A DNA stretch of 64,000 nt from Artocarpus heterophyllus. Taxonomy: Eukaryota > Streptophyta > Magnoliopsida > Rosales > Moraceae. The notes beneath the pieces were generated by a model, which was given only the letters and a program-made list of their open reading frames with translations, ran no database searches and had not been told where the DNA came from. Positions 33,248 through 45,552 of this stretch are shown here, one piece after another; position 1 is the first letter of the stretch, and each line of letters opens with the position of its first letter. The position numbers and the translations under genes were made by a program. The stretch is taken from the NCBI GenBank assembly GCA_025403435.1, contig CM046347.1:22456597-22520596 (forward strand). The letters are read 5' to 3'.

Positions 33248-35178
33248 TGTTAGACACGTATGCCCTAAGGAGTAAAAATGTAATATGTTTTTAGAGACAT
33301 TTTTATCAATGAAGAATTTATTTATTATTCATATACCAAATTGTTGTTCTCTTTACGTTCATAATTGTTGAATGTGAGACAAGCAAATAAAAGTCTGAGG
33401 CTGTCGATCTAAACATTTAGAATCAGACATATGAAAGACAAATTATGCAGAAAACATGATTCTAAAGGTGACGGTCAAAATCATAAGATCCACAATCGAG
33501 GGAATAAATTTGGTTGCTTTATTCATGCAAAGATTATTATGTTTTCTACATCCCTAATGGGAGATGGTTTGTCTTTGTCATCGAAGGTGGACTCCACGAA
33601 TAGAAACATTCATACATTATCATAGGTGACAATGTATTGGATCGAGACATAAAATATAATTGATTTAGATTAATAATTCTGGCAAGTCAATTCACTTTAG
33701 ACAATCAAATGTGTTGTATCTTAATCCTAAGATGAATAATGGGCCCGTTGTCTTGGCTTGTGTCTTTTGATGTACCAAAGGGTGATATCCATATTTTATA
33801 TTAGTACGCATGCTGATACGTTGGAGACATGACTCTTGATAGCATAGAACTATTATTCATAGATATGGAATCCATAGCTCCTCTTTAGGAGTCGATTATA
33901 TCCTCTTATATGTGTTATCCTGTAATTGAAAGACTAGAGCACTCAAGCATTTGAATATATAGGTGTAACCAAATGGTATATTGTCTTTGGATAGTAAGTT
34001 TTTCGATGGTGAGATAATAAAACATAAGAAAAAAATAATCGAGAAGGTAAGACAAAATTTATCCTTTAGCCGATTATGGATATCCTATAGGGATACAATA
34101 TGTTATGATATGTCATGGATACTTAGCTATTGTGCTTCGTAATTTTATATAGTTTGAGAGTACAGCTCTAAGCTTTTAGTGGAGTAGTGTTAAAGTTAAA
34201 AATTATGAAACATATATCTAGGATATCGGGTTTTATAATTATCAGGAGCATAAACCATATAGTTCTATTAGGTCTCCTTTGCTAGCTCATAATAAATCCT
34301 GTAACGATAGGTGTACTTTTCTAATAAATTGGTGACTTATGTTAAATTATTAGATTGGCTAAAATTTGATAGAATCAGATAATTTATGTCTTTTTATCGG
34401 TTGAATTAATTTGTGTAAATTAATTCAAGATAAACTTGTTGAATTATTAGGAATATTTATTTTCCTAGAGATTATCTAGATATGACTGTTTTAATCAGAT
34501 AACTTCTTTGTTAAGTTATTTGAATTAAAACTAAGGCTCTATCCAAAGAATCTCAGATGGGAAATAAAAGATTTGCAGGATCATTTATCGTAAGTTCGGC
34601 AGGCCGATTTTCAAGTTTGTCTTACCGATGGAGTAAGTTCGACAGGCTGATCTGCCAGTTTGGCCTACCAACCAAACAATAATCTGATCATGCGTTTTGC
34701 ACAATTTTATCATACATTGATCTAGATTCAAATTTTTGAGGCCTTATCTAATAATAACCAACTTGGGGACAACTTCTATAAATAGGGAGTGAGTTTTCTA
34801 AGTTATTTAGATCAGTTAAGAAATCAAGAGTGAGCACTGTAGTTTGTGAGTCTCTTAAACTTCCCTAAGAGCTATTGTTCACAAATCACAAATGCTAGTT
34901 TAGGGTTTTTCTCAATTGGTTGGAAGGAGAGTCGCCGGGGAAGAGTTGTATGAGGTGTGCCCACACACCTGCAAATCATGTACAGAGAATAGCAAAGAAT
35001 GCTAGTTGGTTGAGGCTCTTCTAGAGCACCTTTCTCTTCACAAATTGTAGAAGCTCTTCAACATATAAAGGTTAGTAAGATCTGGTCAATTTATGCATAT
35101 AGCATATCAAACTTGGATTTTGGAAAAAAATTTCATTAAAATTTTTTTAAATTTTTGCTGCATACTATTTTTCCAACA
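33248..35178 (+). repeat. Copia C 5' LTR
   Basis: 1931 bp from TGTTAGAC to TTTCCAACA. It has an eroded palindrome array at about 34591-34675 and a TATA-like CTATAAATAGGGAG near 34776. It matches the A and B LTRs along its length. Confidence 0.92.
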
Positions 35179-35180
35179 AT

Positions 35181-36810
35181 TGGTATCAGAGCCAAGGATT
35201 TTACATAAATTTATGAGTTTGTAATCATGCTATATAAATAAATCTTGTGATCTTGATCTCTCCTATGCTTGAATTTATTTTTTTAGAGAGTTAGCAGTCT
35301 AGGGTTTCTATATATTTATGTTGTCATGAAATTATATGGTAAATGTTTATTAATTAATTATGGTTGATTAAATTATTATTTAATTATTTAATAATTAATT
35401 AATTTGTGTCGGTTAAGGTTCCTTAGAAGTTAGAATGTGAATCTATATTTTTCATGTAATTAGATAGAGGTTTATCATCACCATCTAGGAATTATTATTT
35501 TTGTAAGAATTTTGTAATTAAATAATCATTCAGAGTAAAGACGGATCTAAAAGACAAATATAGAAGACGGATCTAGAAGATGGATGATAGTGTTCCACAG
35601 GTATTTCCTGAGTCTTTAAATTTTTATGTTTTTGAATTGTTGAAAGTAAGATTGAAAAACTGCATAAAAACTATATTTTCTAGAAAACAAGAATTCAACT
35701 CGGTCGGTAGGCTGAACTCTCAGGTTTGGCAGGCCGATGGTCGCAGATCAGTAGGTCAAACCTCCAAGATCGGCTGGCCATCCACAGGGCAGAATTCTGA
35801 GGACTCTAGTGGTAAGCCAAGATTTCATGTTTGGCGGGCTGATTTGTCATGACTGACAGTCCAGTAAAGAGCTGTGGATTTTCAAAAAAGTTGTATTTTT
35901 CAATGTAGTTTTGATTTTATTTTTGGGACAATTCTAAGAAATATTAAATTTTGATATGATCGAAAATATGGAGTATTTGATCTGTGCAGGATTGAAGACT
36001 TGAAGATGGATAATACATGGAAAGAATACAATTTGAAGATTCAAAGATGAAGAATTGATAATATATTTTGATTGATCTCTTGTAATCTTTAATTTCTTTT
36101 TCTCTAGTATGGAACCATAATATTATGACTATTTATTATTATTTTGCTTATGGCTTTGCATGATTGCTTTGCTTGTCTACATTATAATATGATTTACTGT
36201 GTATATTGATAACATGCCATATAGAATAGGGGGTGCCGCTCATTAAAAATTGTTCATGTATGTTTTTGAAATAAAACCTTGATTTTAAAAGATTGAGTAG
36301 GAGAAGGTTTTCAAAGAGAGGACTTATGGCTTCTATCATTGGTCCATAGATAGCACATGATGGTTCCAACCCTAGGAAGGGACTTCACCATGTACCAGGT
36401 TGAAACTCCGAAAAGATAAAGTATTTTAGCATGATTTATTGTTGCACACCCCTAGGTGGTGATTATAAATCATGGATAAAATATTGAAACGAAGGTTATA
36501 CACTCATGTTGATTTTATTATTAACCTCCTCTAGGGGCTCTATTAATAAAATTAATGGACAAAAAAATGATTATTAATATATGTTGGATCATACGGGTCC
36601 TAAATGGCATATATTAATCAGGAGGAGATCCGTGTTACAAGCCTCCCTTAGGTGGTTTGTTGACCTCTAATTTGGAAATTATCATTGTAAGGTTGTGATA
36701 TTTTCAAGGTTTTAACATATAAAGACACTTGTATGTTTACTTGATTATGTTATCTTACTAAATTATTATGGTATGTTTGCTTATGTTTAGTATATGATTC
36801 GTTATTGTAG
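35181..36810 (+). other. Copia C primer site and leader
   Basis: The primer site TGGTATCAGAGCC lies next to the 5' LTR at 35181-35193. The leader repeats the A leader: an eroded palindrome array (35701-35850), then the four CCTA hairpin positions (36372-36660), two of them mutated. No gene is present. Confidence 0.87.
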
Positions 36811-37740
36811 ATGTCTACAAACGCTTTATCTTCAACACTCGATAAAAACTAATTAACTGGTGAGAATTTTAATGATTGGAAATGGAACTTGAATATCGTC
36901 CTATCCTTAGAGAAATTGAAATTTGTGTTGACAACACCATGTCCTCCCAAGCCTAAGAAAGATTCTAATAATGAGCAAATCGAATCGTATGATCACTGGA
37001 AAGATGCTTACGATTAGGCCTGCTATTATGTTATGGCCAACATGGATAAGGTGCTACATACTCAACATAAAGATTATGACACTACGAAGCAAATCTTGGA
37101 TAATCTTGAAGACATGTTTGGAAGCTAGGCCCTAACAAAATGGAAAAGTGCACTTTGAAAACTTGTAAACTACAAACAAAGACTGGGGACACCTATGAAG
37201 GAGCATATGATGTTGGTCTTCGGTTACCACGTTGAGGCTTAAACCAATGGAGCTAACATAGATGCTGAAACACAAATGACTGTAGTCTTTGAGACTCTAT
37301 CTAAGGAGTTTATCCCATTTAGAGCTTCATTTAATTTAAGCAAGAGATGAGATATGACCTTGACTGAGTTGATGAAACAGTTTCAAGAGTTTAAAAATCT
37401 AATCAAGGAAACTCCTGCTGGTGGGGAGGCCAACTTGGCGGCTACCTCTGGTTCCAATCCTTACTCTAAGAATAGAAAGAAGCAACAGGGTAAGAATGAG
37501 AAGTCTTCTATTCTTGTGAATGGCAAGAACAAGAAGAAGAAAAAGAAGAATTCGAAGAAGCTCAAATGCTGTTTCTATAGGAAGGTTGAGCACATCAAGC
37601 AGAATTGTAAGGATTTCCTTTCCCAAGAAGATATGTGTGATCTTTTTATTATTTAGACTTGTTTGGTTGAGGAATCTAGTGACACTTGGTTATAGATTCT
37701 AGAGCAACTAATCATGTTTGTGTTTTCTTGTAAGGGTTCA
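36811..37740 (+). pseudogene. Copia C gag and protease start (decayed)
   Basis: ATG at 36811 gives MSTNALSSTLDKN and then a stop. Later parts include NDWKWNLNIVLSLEKLKFVL and an open part 37354-37656 with a Lys-rich tract and the knuckle CCFYRKVEHIKQNC, in which the second Cys of the CCHC set is Tyr. The stop codon found in A and B beyond the protease site is also a stop here (TAA near 37731), while the intron donor GT has become AT. Confidence 0.88.
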
Positions 37741-39250
37741 AAGAAACGAGAAGTCTACTACATGAAGACTTCACGCTTCGGATGGGCGATGGATCCTTAG
37801 TGTTGGCTGAAGCAGTGAAGACGTCCATCTTTATGTTGATAATTATAGGAATTTAGTTTTGCCAGATTGTTTTTCTGTTTCTAAACTTAAAAGGAATTCA
37901 ATTTCCATAGCTTGCTTATTTAAAGACTCTTATGTGGTTTCTTTTAATAATAAAATGGTAATTCGTAAAAACAAATCTTTTATCTATGACGAATGGATAT
38001 AAAACAGTCTATATTTTATCATTCCTAAGATGGACTTATTGCTTACCACTGAGGTTAACGATAATAACTTTAAAAGACTTAAAACTTCTCACTCTAATAA
38101 GACTTATCTTTGGCATTTACGATTAGGTCATATAAACTTGAATAGCATTCAAAGGTTGGTAAGGGATTGACCTTTAAATCACTTAATGGTGAAATCTATA
38201 CCACAATATAAATCTTGTTTGGAGGGTAAAAGGAGTAAAAGACCATTTGGGTCTAAAGGCAATAGAGAACTTATGCATAGTGATGTTTGCAGACCTATGA
38301 ACATCTGGCAACGAGGAGAGTATGAGTATTTTGTCACTTTTGTTGATGATTAGTCAAGGTATAGGTATGTGTACCTAATGCACCACAAAAGCAAAACTTA
38401 TGATAAGTTCAGGGAGTTTTAGGTTGAAGTGGAAAAGCAATTTAATAGACCATAAAAGCACTTTGATCCAATCGAGGTAGAGAATACCTTTCTGCAGAGT
38501 TTTTGGAACACTTATTGGAGAATGGGATTTTATCCCATTTGATTGCGCTGGGCACTCCGCAGTAGAATAGCGTGGCTGAGAGAAGGAATAGAACTTTGTT
38601 AGACATGGTTAGGTCCATGATGAGTTATTCATCATTGCCTTTATCCTTTTGGGATATGCACTACAAATTACATGTTATCTTTTGAACAATATGCCTTCAA
38701 AATTGGTTCCTAAAACTCTTCAGGAGTTGTGGACAGGGAAAAGGACATCCTTAAATCATATTCGCATATGGGAATGTCTAGCTCATGTCCTATTTAAGGA
38801 AGTGAATAAGTTGGAAGGACATTCGAAAGTTTTTGTGTTTGTAGAATATCCAAAAGGGACTACAGGGGGTTATTTCTATAACTCAAAGGAAAATAAAGTC
38901 GTAGTTTCATCTAATGCAACATTCCTTGAGGAAAGTTGCATGGATGATTTAAGCCTCGAAGCAAAGTGGTGCTCAAGGAGTTGGCGAGTGATTGGATCAC
39001 TCCTAGGGTTCTGAATGAAACCGTTCCAATTAGTGTAGAAAAATGAACCGAACAACAACCTAAGGGGTTTCAGCGTAGTGGAAGGATCGGGCATCAACGC
39101 GAGAGGTATATGTTCAATGGTGAGGCCTTTTTGGCTGAACCAGTTAAACATGATAGAGATCCTTACACTTACAAAGAGGCTATGGAAGATGTTGATTCAA
39201 AACTCTAGATAGAAACCATGAACATTGAGATGAAGTCTACGGAGACTAAT
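37741..39250 (+). pseudogene. Copia C integrase (decayed)
   Basis: Parts collinear with A: LRMGDGSLVLAEAV near 37780, the zinc-binding region TYLWHLRLGHINLNSIQ near 38100, HSDVCRPMNIWQRGEYEYFVTF near 38280, and the open C-terminal part 38649-39014 with [16 protein letters not shown]. Many stops and small indels are present. Confidence 0.87.
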
Positions 39251-39624
39251 CGAGTCTAGGAACTTGTAGATCTTCCTAAATAGGTAAAACCCATAGGGTA
39301 TAAGTTAATCTATAAGAGAAAGTGAGGAGTAGATGGAAAAGTCAAAATGTATAAGGCTAAACTAGTAGTTAAGGGATACACGCAAAAGGAAGGAATCGAT
39401 TACGAGGAAACCTTTGCGCTTGTAGCCATGCTTAAGTCCATCCACATTCTCTTATCCATAGTTGCCACTCTCGTCTACAAGATTTGATAGATGAATGTCA
39501 AGATGGCCTTTCTAAACGGTTATCTTGATGAGTCATATATATGGTACAGCCAGACGGGTTCAAGACTAAGGATCAGAAGGGTAAGGTTTGTAAGCTGCTA
39601 AAGTTAATTTATGGACTTAAGCAA
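39251..39624 (+). pseudogene. Copia C reverse transcriptase, first part
   Basis: Readable in broken frames: [35 protein letters not shown] and LIYGLKQ. The last codons lie just before the solo LTR. AGCAA at 39620-39624 is the left copy of its target duplication. Confidence 0.85.
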
Positions 39625-41767
39625 TGTAACGTCCCGAAATTTATTTAATATTAATGTAATGTAAATGATGAATTAGTGTGCCATAATTAAAGTTTTAACT
39701 TTAATTAGATTATTTGGTTGGATTTTTAGTTTTTGGTTGTTTTGTTAAATTGATACATTTAAATGATTTCTTATGGATTTAAAATGATGTTTTGAGTTTT
39801 AAAACACAACAATTTGTAAAATGTTAAAAATACTCTGTTTTGCAAAACCGTGGGCGGCACATGGTTTTCGCACAGTAAAACCGCCCACCGATTTTCTCTA
39901 TTTATTTCCCTCTTCTCTCTCTCTCTCCTCACTCTCACGTTTCACTCTCTCTCTCGGCAGCTCCCTCTCTCTCTCAATCTCTTTCAAAAATTTTTGAACT
40001 CCATTCAAACCCAAGCTTCGGAACAGCAAGGAGGAAGCTCGGGGACGTGATTCGGCAACCGAGAACGCGGATTGAAGCTTCGATTCGAGGTTAGATTCGA
40101 AATTTCTAAACTTTTTACAAAATTTTTGATTTTATGTGTTTTTTAAATCTAAGTTTGTTTTAGCTTAGAAAACCATGGATTTGTGTTAAATGAACTTAGA
40201 ACAACTAGAATCTAAGCCTAGATTGAAGAAAAACGGATTGGATTCAAAATTTTCATTTTTCTCCTCTTTTTCTCATTTTCGGATTTTTGAGGATTTCGAG
40301 TTTAAATGTTGTTTAAATGATCCCAAACGTGTTCTGGAATGTTTTTCTATCAATTATAGTTGTTTTTCATGCCTGGGATTTGAGAAAAACAGGTTAGAAA
40401 CAAGATTTGGATTTTGGGGATCGAGAAACCCGTGGCTGGGATTTCTGGATCTTCCCAGTTCGACAGGCCGAAGTTCATGTTCGGCAGGCCGGAGTGATGA
40501 TCGGCAGGCCGGTGTTCTTCCGACCGGCAGGCCGAATCTGGAGAAATGTTCGGCAAGCCGAACCTTGTTTCCGGCAGGCCGAACTGTGCAGTTCGGCAGA
40601 CCGAAGCAGGGCGTCCGGCAGGCCGACCGAGGCATGGAAAATTTTGTGATTTTTACCCGATTTCACTGTTTTGAACCCTGATTTAAATCCCAACCTTATA
40701 GGATGATTTTAATGATACAAATGGCACACTAGGACATCATGAAATGATTTAGTAACATAGAATGTCTCAAACTAGACATTGATCGACTTAGTTTGTATCT
40801 AGGATCGTTCGTGGTTCTGCAGAGCTAACGTATGGCGGGCTGGGATTTCGGTGTGGGGCACCGGCACGAGTATTGAGGTAGGACTTCTATCCTATTTCTT
40901 TGGTAGCCTGGTTTTGAAATGATTTGGCTTTGAAAATGATTTCTATCAAAATGTTTTCAACGGTTGTTTGGAAATGGTTTTATCGGTTATATTTTAATAT
41001 ACCGTGACATGAAATGAATTTCATAATGAATGTAATTGACAACACTCGGTAATTGGGTTTTGAATGACAATGATAATAAACACTAAGGCATGATGCCATA
41101 TCAGAGATCGGGTCGTGTGGCGATCGACCTTGGGGGCAGGTCCCGAAACCCAGCTGGGCCACTACGGTGGTGATATCATGGTTTGCCTAGGTAAAAGTAA
41201 ACTGGTGTTTTGATTTGACGAGTAAACTGTTCTGTGTCAGAACGGTTCTACTCAATTTATTTATTTATTTATTCAAGTTCCCTTTCTGTATACTCCTGAT
41301 AATGTTATGTTTCTTTGCATTAAATTACTTTATAAAACTTAGTCCTACTGAGCCTTTCGCTCACGTTTTATCTGTTTTACATTCCCCCCTTCTAGGTGGT
41401 TTCCCATTTAGGTTTGGAGAAGATTCTTCGGACCGAACTCAGGAGCAATAGGAGAATTTATTTACATTCTATATTTATTAATCAAGGCATGTAAGACTTA
41501 ACTTTATTTGTACTTGGACTGTAATTGTATTTATGATATTGTCAGAACCATGTGTGTGCACAAGTTGTGGGTTGTGGAACCCATATTCGCGGTTTTTATT
41601 CAATTATTGTTATTTGTTTAATGATTTTAAATTTTTTTATAAAATGTGGTGGAAAATCTCTTTATTTCTTACTTAATTGGATTTTTAAACTCTTAATTTC
41701 AATTAAATTCTCTTTTAATTAATCTAAATATTCCGCCACGTCACCTCCCGTACTCCGGGGCGTGACA
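39625..41767 (+). mobile_element. Solo LTR of the Gy1 gypsy family
   Basis: A 2143-bp LTR in plus orientation, from TGTAACGTCC to GGGGCGTGACA, with no internal region. It is flanked by a perfect AGCAA duplication (39620-39624 and 41768-41772). It inserted into copia C between LKQ and ASHSW; removing it restores the copia order. It carries the palindrome array (40459-40626), a CT-rich start region (39900-39980) and the TGAGCCTTTCGCTCA hairpin near 41350. Solo LTRs arise when the two LTRs of one element recombine. Confidence 0.97.
40459..40626. repeat. Palindromic array, eight units, gypsy solo LTR
   Basis: The units include GTTCGACAGGCCGAA, GTTCGGCAGGCCGGA, GATCGGCAGGCCGGT, GTTCGGCAAGCCGAAC and GTTCGGCAGACCGAA, with spacers of about 5-11 bases. 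This is the best preserved gypsy copy of the array. Confidence 0.92.
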
Positions 41768-41772
41768 AGCAA

Positions 41773-42994
41773 GCTTCCCATTCTTGAAACATAAGATTTG
41801 ATCAAGTGATCAAGACTTATGGATTTGTACAAAATATGGACGAACGATGTGTTTACAATCATATTAAGGATAGGAAGGAGATTTTTCTACTGCCATATGT
41901 GGATGACATTCTGCTAAATGGCAATGACATTGAGGCGTTGTCATCGATCAAATTATGGTTGACCAAGTAGTTTGACATGAAAGACTTGGGTGAAGTTAAA
42001 TATGTTCTTGGTATCCAAATCTTTTGAGATAGATAGAACAAAATAATAGCTTTATCCTAAGTCGGCTACATAGATAAAATTCTCAAAAGGTATATAATGT
42101 AGGATTCTAAGAAAGGTGGGCAACCATCTAGGTCTGGAATTACTCTTTCTAAGAAAGACTCACCAAAGTCAGATAAAAAAAGAGAATACATGAAGAAAGT
42201 GCCTTATGTTTCGGCAGTGGGTAGTCTTATATATGCCATGCTTTACACATGACTTGATATTAGTTATGCGGTTGGGATAGTAAGTCAATTTCAGTTAGAT
42301 CTAGGACCAAACCACTGCATTGCAGTCAAGCATATTTTTAAGTACCTAAGAAAGACTTGAGGGTATATGCTTGTATATTTAGGTAAGGATTTAACACCTC
42401 TAGGATATACTAACTCAAATTTCCAATCCTGTCTGGATTCGAGAAGATCAACTTTGGGCTTTGTGTTTACTCTAGGTAGTGGTGCCATTGTTTGGATAAG
42501 TGTCAAATAAGATTACACTTTGAATTCAATGATGGAGGCTGAGTATATGCAGTTAGTGATGCTTCAAAAGAAGTAATATGGCTCTGCAAGTTTCTTGGGG
42601 ATTTTGAGGTAGCTCCGGGTATAGATAAGGTGGTATCGCTCTATTGTGATAACACTGTAGTGATAGCTAATGCTAAGGAACCGAGATTTCACAAGAAGAG
42701 TAAGCATATTGATCAGAAGTATCATGTGATAAAAGACTTCGTTGAGGGTAGGCATGTTGTTGTATGCAAAATCACATTATTGTGTTACAAAAAGAGCAAG
42801 CATATTGATCGGAAGTATCCTGTGATAAAAGGCTTCATTGAGGGTAGGCATGTTGCTATATGTAAAATCGCATCTGAGAACAATTTAGCTAATCTATTCA
42901 CAAAGACACTAACTTGAAGAGTTTTTGAGAGGCATGTGGAAGCATTAGGGATGCGAGATTTGTCATATTTACTCACTTAGTGCAAGTGGGAGAT
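41773..42994 (+). pseudogene. Copia C reverse transcriptase end and RNase H, with in-frame duplication
   Basis: Resumes after the solo LTR: the active site reads YVDDILLNG (near 41898, both Asp kept), followed by SSIKLWLTK and RNase H parts such as SAVGSLIYAM. The open end (42630-42917) holds YCDNTVVIANAKEPRFH and then a 96-bp tandem repeat of the SKHID...VCKI segment. The first repeat starts near 42702 and the second near 42798. The polypurine tract AGTGGGAGAT precedes the 3' LTR. Confidence 0.88.
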
Positions 42995-44923
42995 TGTTAG
43001 ACATGTATGCCCTAAGGAGTAAAAATATAATATATTTTTGGAGACATTTTTATCAATAAAGAATTTATTTATTATTCATATACCAAATTGTTGTTCTCTT
43101 TATGTTTATAATTGTTGAATGTATGAGAACCAAACAAAAGTCTGAGACTGTCGGTCTAAACCTTTAGACTCAGGCATATGATGAATAGATTATGTAGAAA
43201 ACATGATTCTAAAGGTGATGATCTAAATCATAAGATCTACAATCGATGGAATAAATTTGGGCGCTTTATTTATGCAAAGATTGTTATGTTGTCAATATCC
43301 CTAACGGAGATGGTTTGTCTTGGCCATCGAAGGTGGACTCTGCAAATAGAAACATTTGTACATTATCAAAGGTGATGATGTATTGGATTGGGACATAAAG
43401 TGTAATTGATTTGGATTAATAATTTTATCTCAGTAAATCAATTCACTTTAGATAATCATATGTGTTGTATCTTAATCCTAAGATAAATAGGGGGCCTGCT
43501 ATCTTGGCTTATGTCTTTTGATGTACCAAAGGGTGACATCCACATTTTATGTTGTCACGCATGTTGGTATGTTGGAGACATGACTTTTGATTGCATAGAC
43601 CTATTATTCATGGATTCAGAATCCATAGCTTCTCTTTAGGAGTCGATGATATCCTCTTATATACGTTATCCAATAATTGGAAGATTGGAGCATTCAAGCA
43701 TTTGGATACATAGGTGTAATCGAATGGTATACTATCTTTGGATGTTAAGTTTTTCGAAGGTGAGATAATGGAACGTAAGAGAAAAATAATCGGGAACGTA
43801 TGACAGAATTTATCCTTAAGCCAATTATGGATATCCTATAGGGATATGATACGTTATGATATGTCATAGATACTTAGCTATTTAGGCTTCATAATTTTAT
43901 ATAGTTCGATAGTGCAGCTCTAAGCTTTTAGTGGAGTAGCATTAGAGTTGATAATTATGAAACATATATATGGGATATTAGGTTTTATAATTATCGGAGC
44001 TTGAACTATATAGGTCCATTAGGTCCCCTTTGCTAACTCATAATAAATCTTGTAACGATACAACGTGCGTGTCCAATAAATTTGTGACTTATGTTAAATT
44101 ATTAGATTGGCTGAAATTTGATTGGATCAAATAATTCATGTTTGTTTATCTATTGAATTAATTTGTGTAAATTAATTCAAGATAAACTTGTTGAATTATC
44201 AAAAATACTTATTTTCCTAGATATTATCTAGATACGACTGTTTTAATCAGATAACTTCTCTATTAGGTTATTTGACTTAAAATTGAGGTTTTATCCAAAG
44301 AATCTTGGGTGGGAAGTAAAATATTTGCAGGATCATTTATTGTAAGTTTGACAGGCCAAACTACAGGTTTGGCCTGCCGATGGAATAAGTTTGGCAAGCT
44401 GATCTATTAGTTCTGCCTGCTGACTATCTGATCACGTGTTTTTACATGATTATATTAGATATTGATCTAGATTCAAATTTTTGTGGCCTTATCTAATAAT
44501 AACCACCTAGGAAAAGACCTCTATAAATAGGGAGTGAGTTTTCTAAGTTATTTAGATCAGTTGAGAAATCAATAGTGAGCACTCTAGTCTGTGAGTCTTT
44601 GAAACTCCATTGAGAGCTATTGTTCACAAATCATGAACGCTAGTTCTGGGTTTTTCTTAATTAGTTAGAAGGAGAGTTGCCGGGGAAGAGCTATATGAGG
44701 TATACCCACACACATACCCATCGTTGATAGAGAATAGCAAAGAAGACCAGCTGGTTGAGGCTCTTTTGGAATGCCTTTCTTTTCACATATTGTAGAAGCT
44801 CTTCAGCATGCAAAGGTTAGTAAGATCTAGTTAATTTATACATATAGCATGTTAAACTTATATTCTATAAAAAACTTTGATTAAAAATTTCTTAAATTTT
44901 CGCTGCATATTGTTTTTCCAACA
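42995..44923 (+). repeat. Copia C 3' LTR
   Basis: 1929 bp, TGTTAGAC to TTCCAACA. An eroded palindrome array is at 44344-44430 and a TATA-like CTATAAATAGGGAG near 44520. It is clearly diverged from the 5' LTR, in line with an old insertion. Confidence 0.92.
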
Positions 44924-45179
44924 CACGCTGCATCAAGTAACCCAAAATTAATTTAATAAAATTTAGGCATCTTAGTAATAATTATAATACAATGCAAACA
45001 TGTTTATTATTGGTTAAATTTGTATGTGAATATTTACGAGCACCGCAACCTTGCAGAAGAAGAAGGGTACATAGAGGATGTCCTTGTATTTTCATGACTT
45101 TTTTCTGTGAAGCAGCCTATTTTGCGAGTTATTTATGTACTTGTCTTTTGGTTTTTTGGTGAAATTAGAGCATCTGTAG

Positions 45180-45270
45180 GTGCAAAGTTGTCATTTGGGA
45201 TGGAGATTATGTTAAATTCATTGTTAAGGGAATTGAGATGGAATAGAGGGTAACTGTTAGGCTGCCCAAG
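45180..45270 (+). pseudogene. Exon-like fragment of an unidentified gene
   Basis: A 91-bp block preceded by CATCTGTAG and followed by GTAAAAG, i.e. with acceptor- and donor-like borders. In one frame it reads CKVVIWDGDYVKFIVKGI, EME, stop, RVTVRLPK. A single TAG interrupts an otherwise protein-like stretch. I do not recognise the family. The rest of 44924-45552 shows nothing else. It may be a captured or relic gene piece between elements. Confidence 0.35.
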
Positions 45271-45552
45271 GTAAAAGAAATGTGATCTTGAAATTTTTAA
45301 TTAAAAATGCCACAAGTGCCAATAAACTATAGAAAACATGTAAACTATAGAGCAATTTCGATAAACAACATTGGGCCTTCGATGTTGTTTTAATTTTTTT
45401 AGAATTATAGGCTGTTGTTTCGATGGTTCAAAATGGGCTAGTGGGGTCAGCAATTTGCATATATTAACAAGCCTGGTTGTGTCATGTAGTTGTTGTTAGT
45501 TTGAATACTGCAATCATGTTTATAAATATTCATCTTACAATCCCTTTGTGTT

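Larger units (their letters stand above)
33248..44923 (+). mobile_element. Ty1/copia retrotransposon C (A/B family), old, with nested gypsy solo LTR
   Basis: 5' LTR 33248-35178, primer site, leader, gag, integrase, RT and RNase H, then 3' LTR 42995-44923. Flanking pentamers CACAC (33243-33247) and CACGC (44924-44928) differ at one base and are probably the target duplication. The LTRs are clearly diverged and the reading frame has dozens of stops. A 2143-bp gypsy solo LTR splits RT at 39625. Confidence 0.93.

Noticed and set aside
40190..40681. 163-codon open frame over the gypsy solo LTR array
   Set aside because: The translation is a by-product of the GC-rich palindrome units. The same happens in the other arrays in several frames, and nothing protein-like is conserved.
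44924..45552. Continuation of the D LTR after copia C
   Set aside because: No match to D LTR landmarks and no terminal CA with a matching duplication could be found, so I left D ending at the copia C border.
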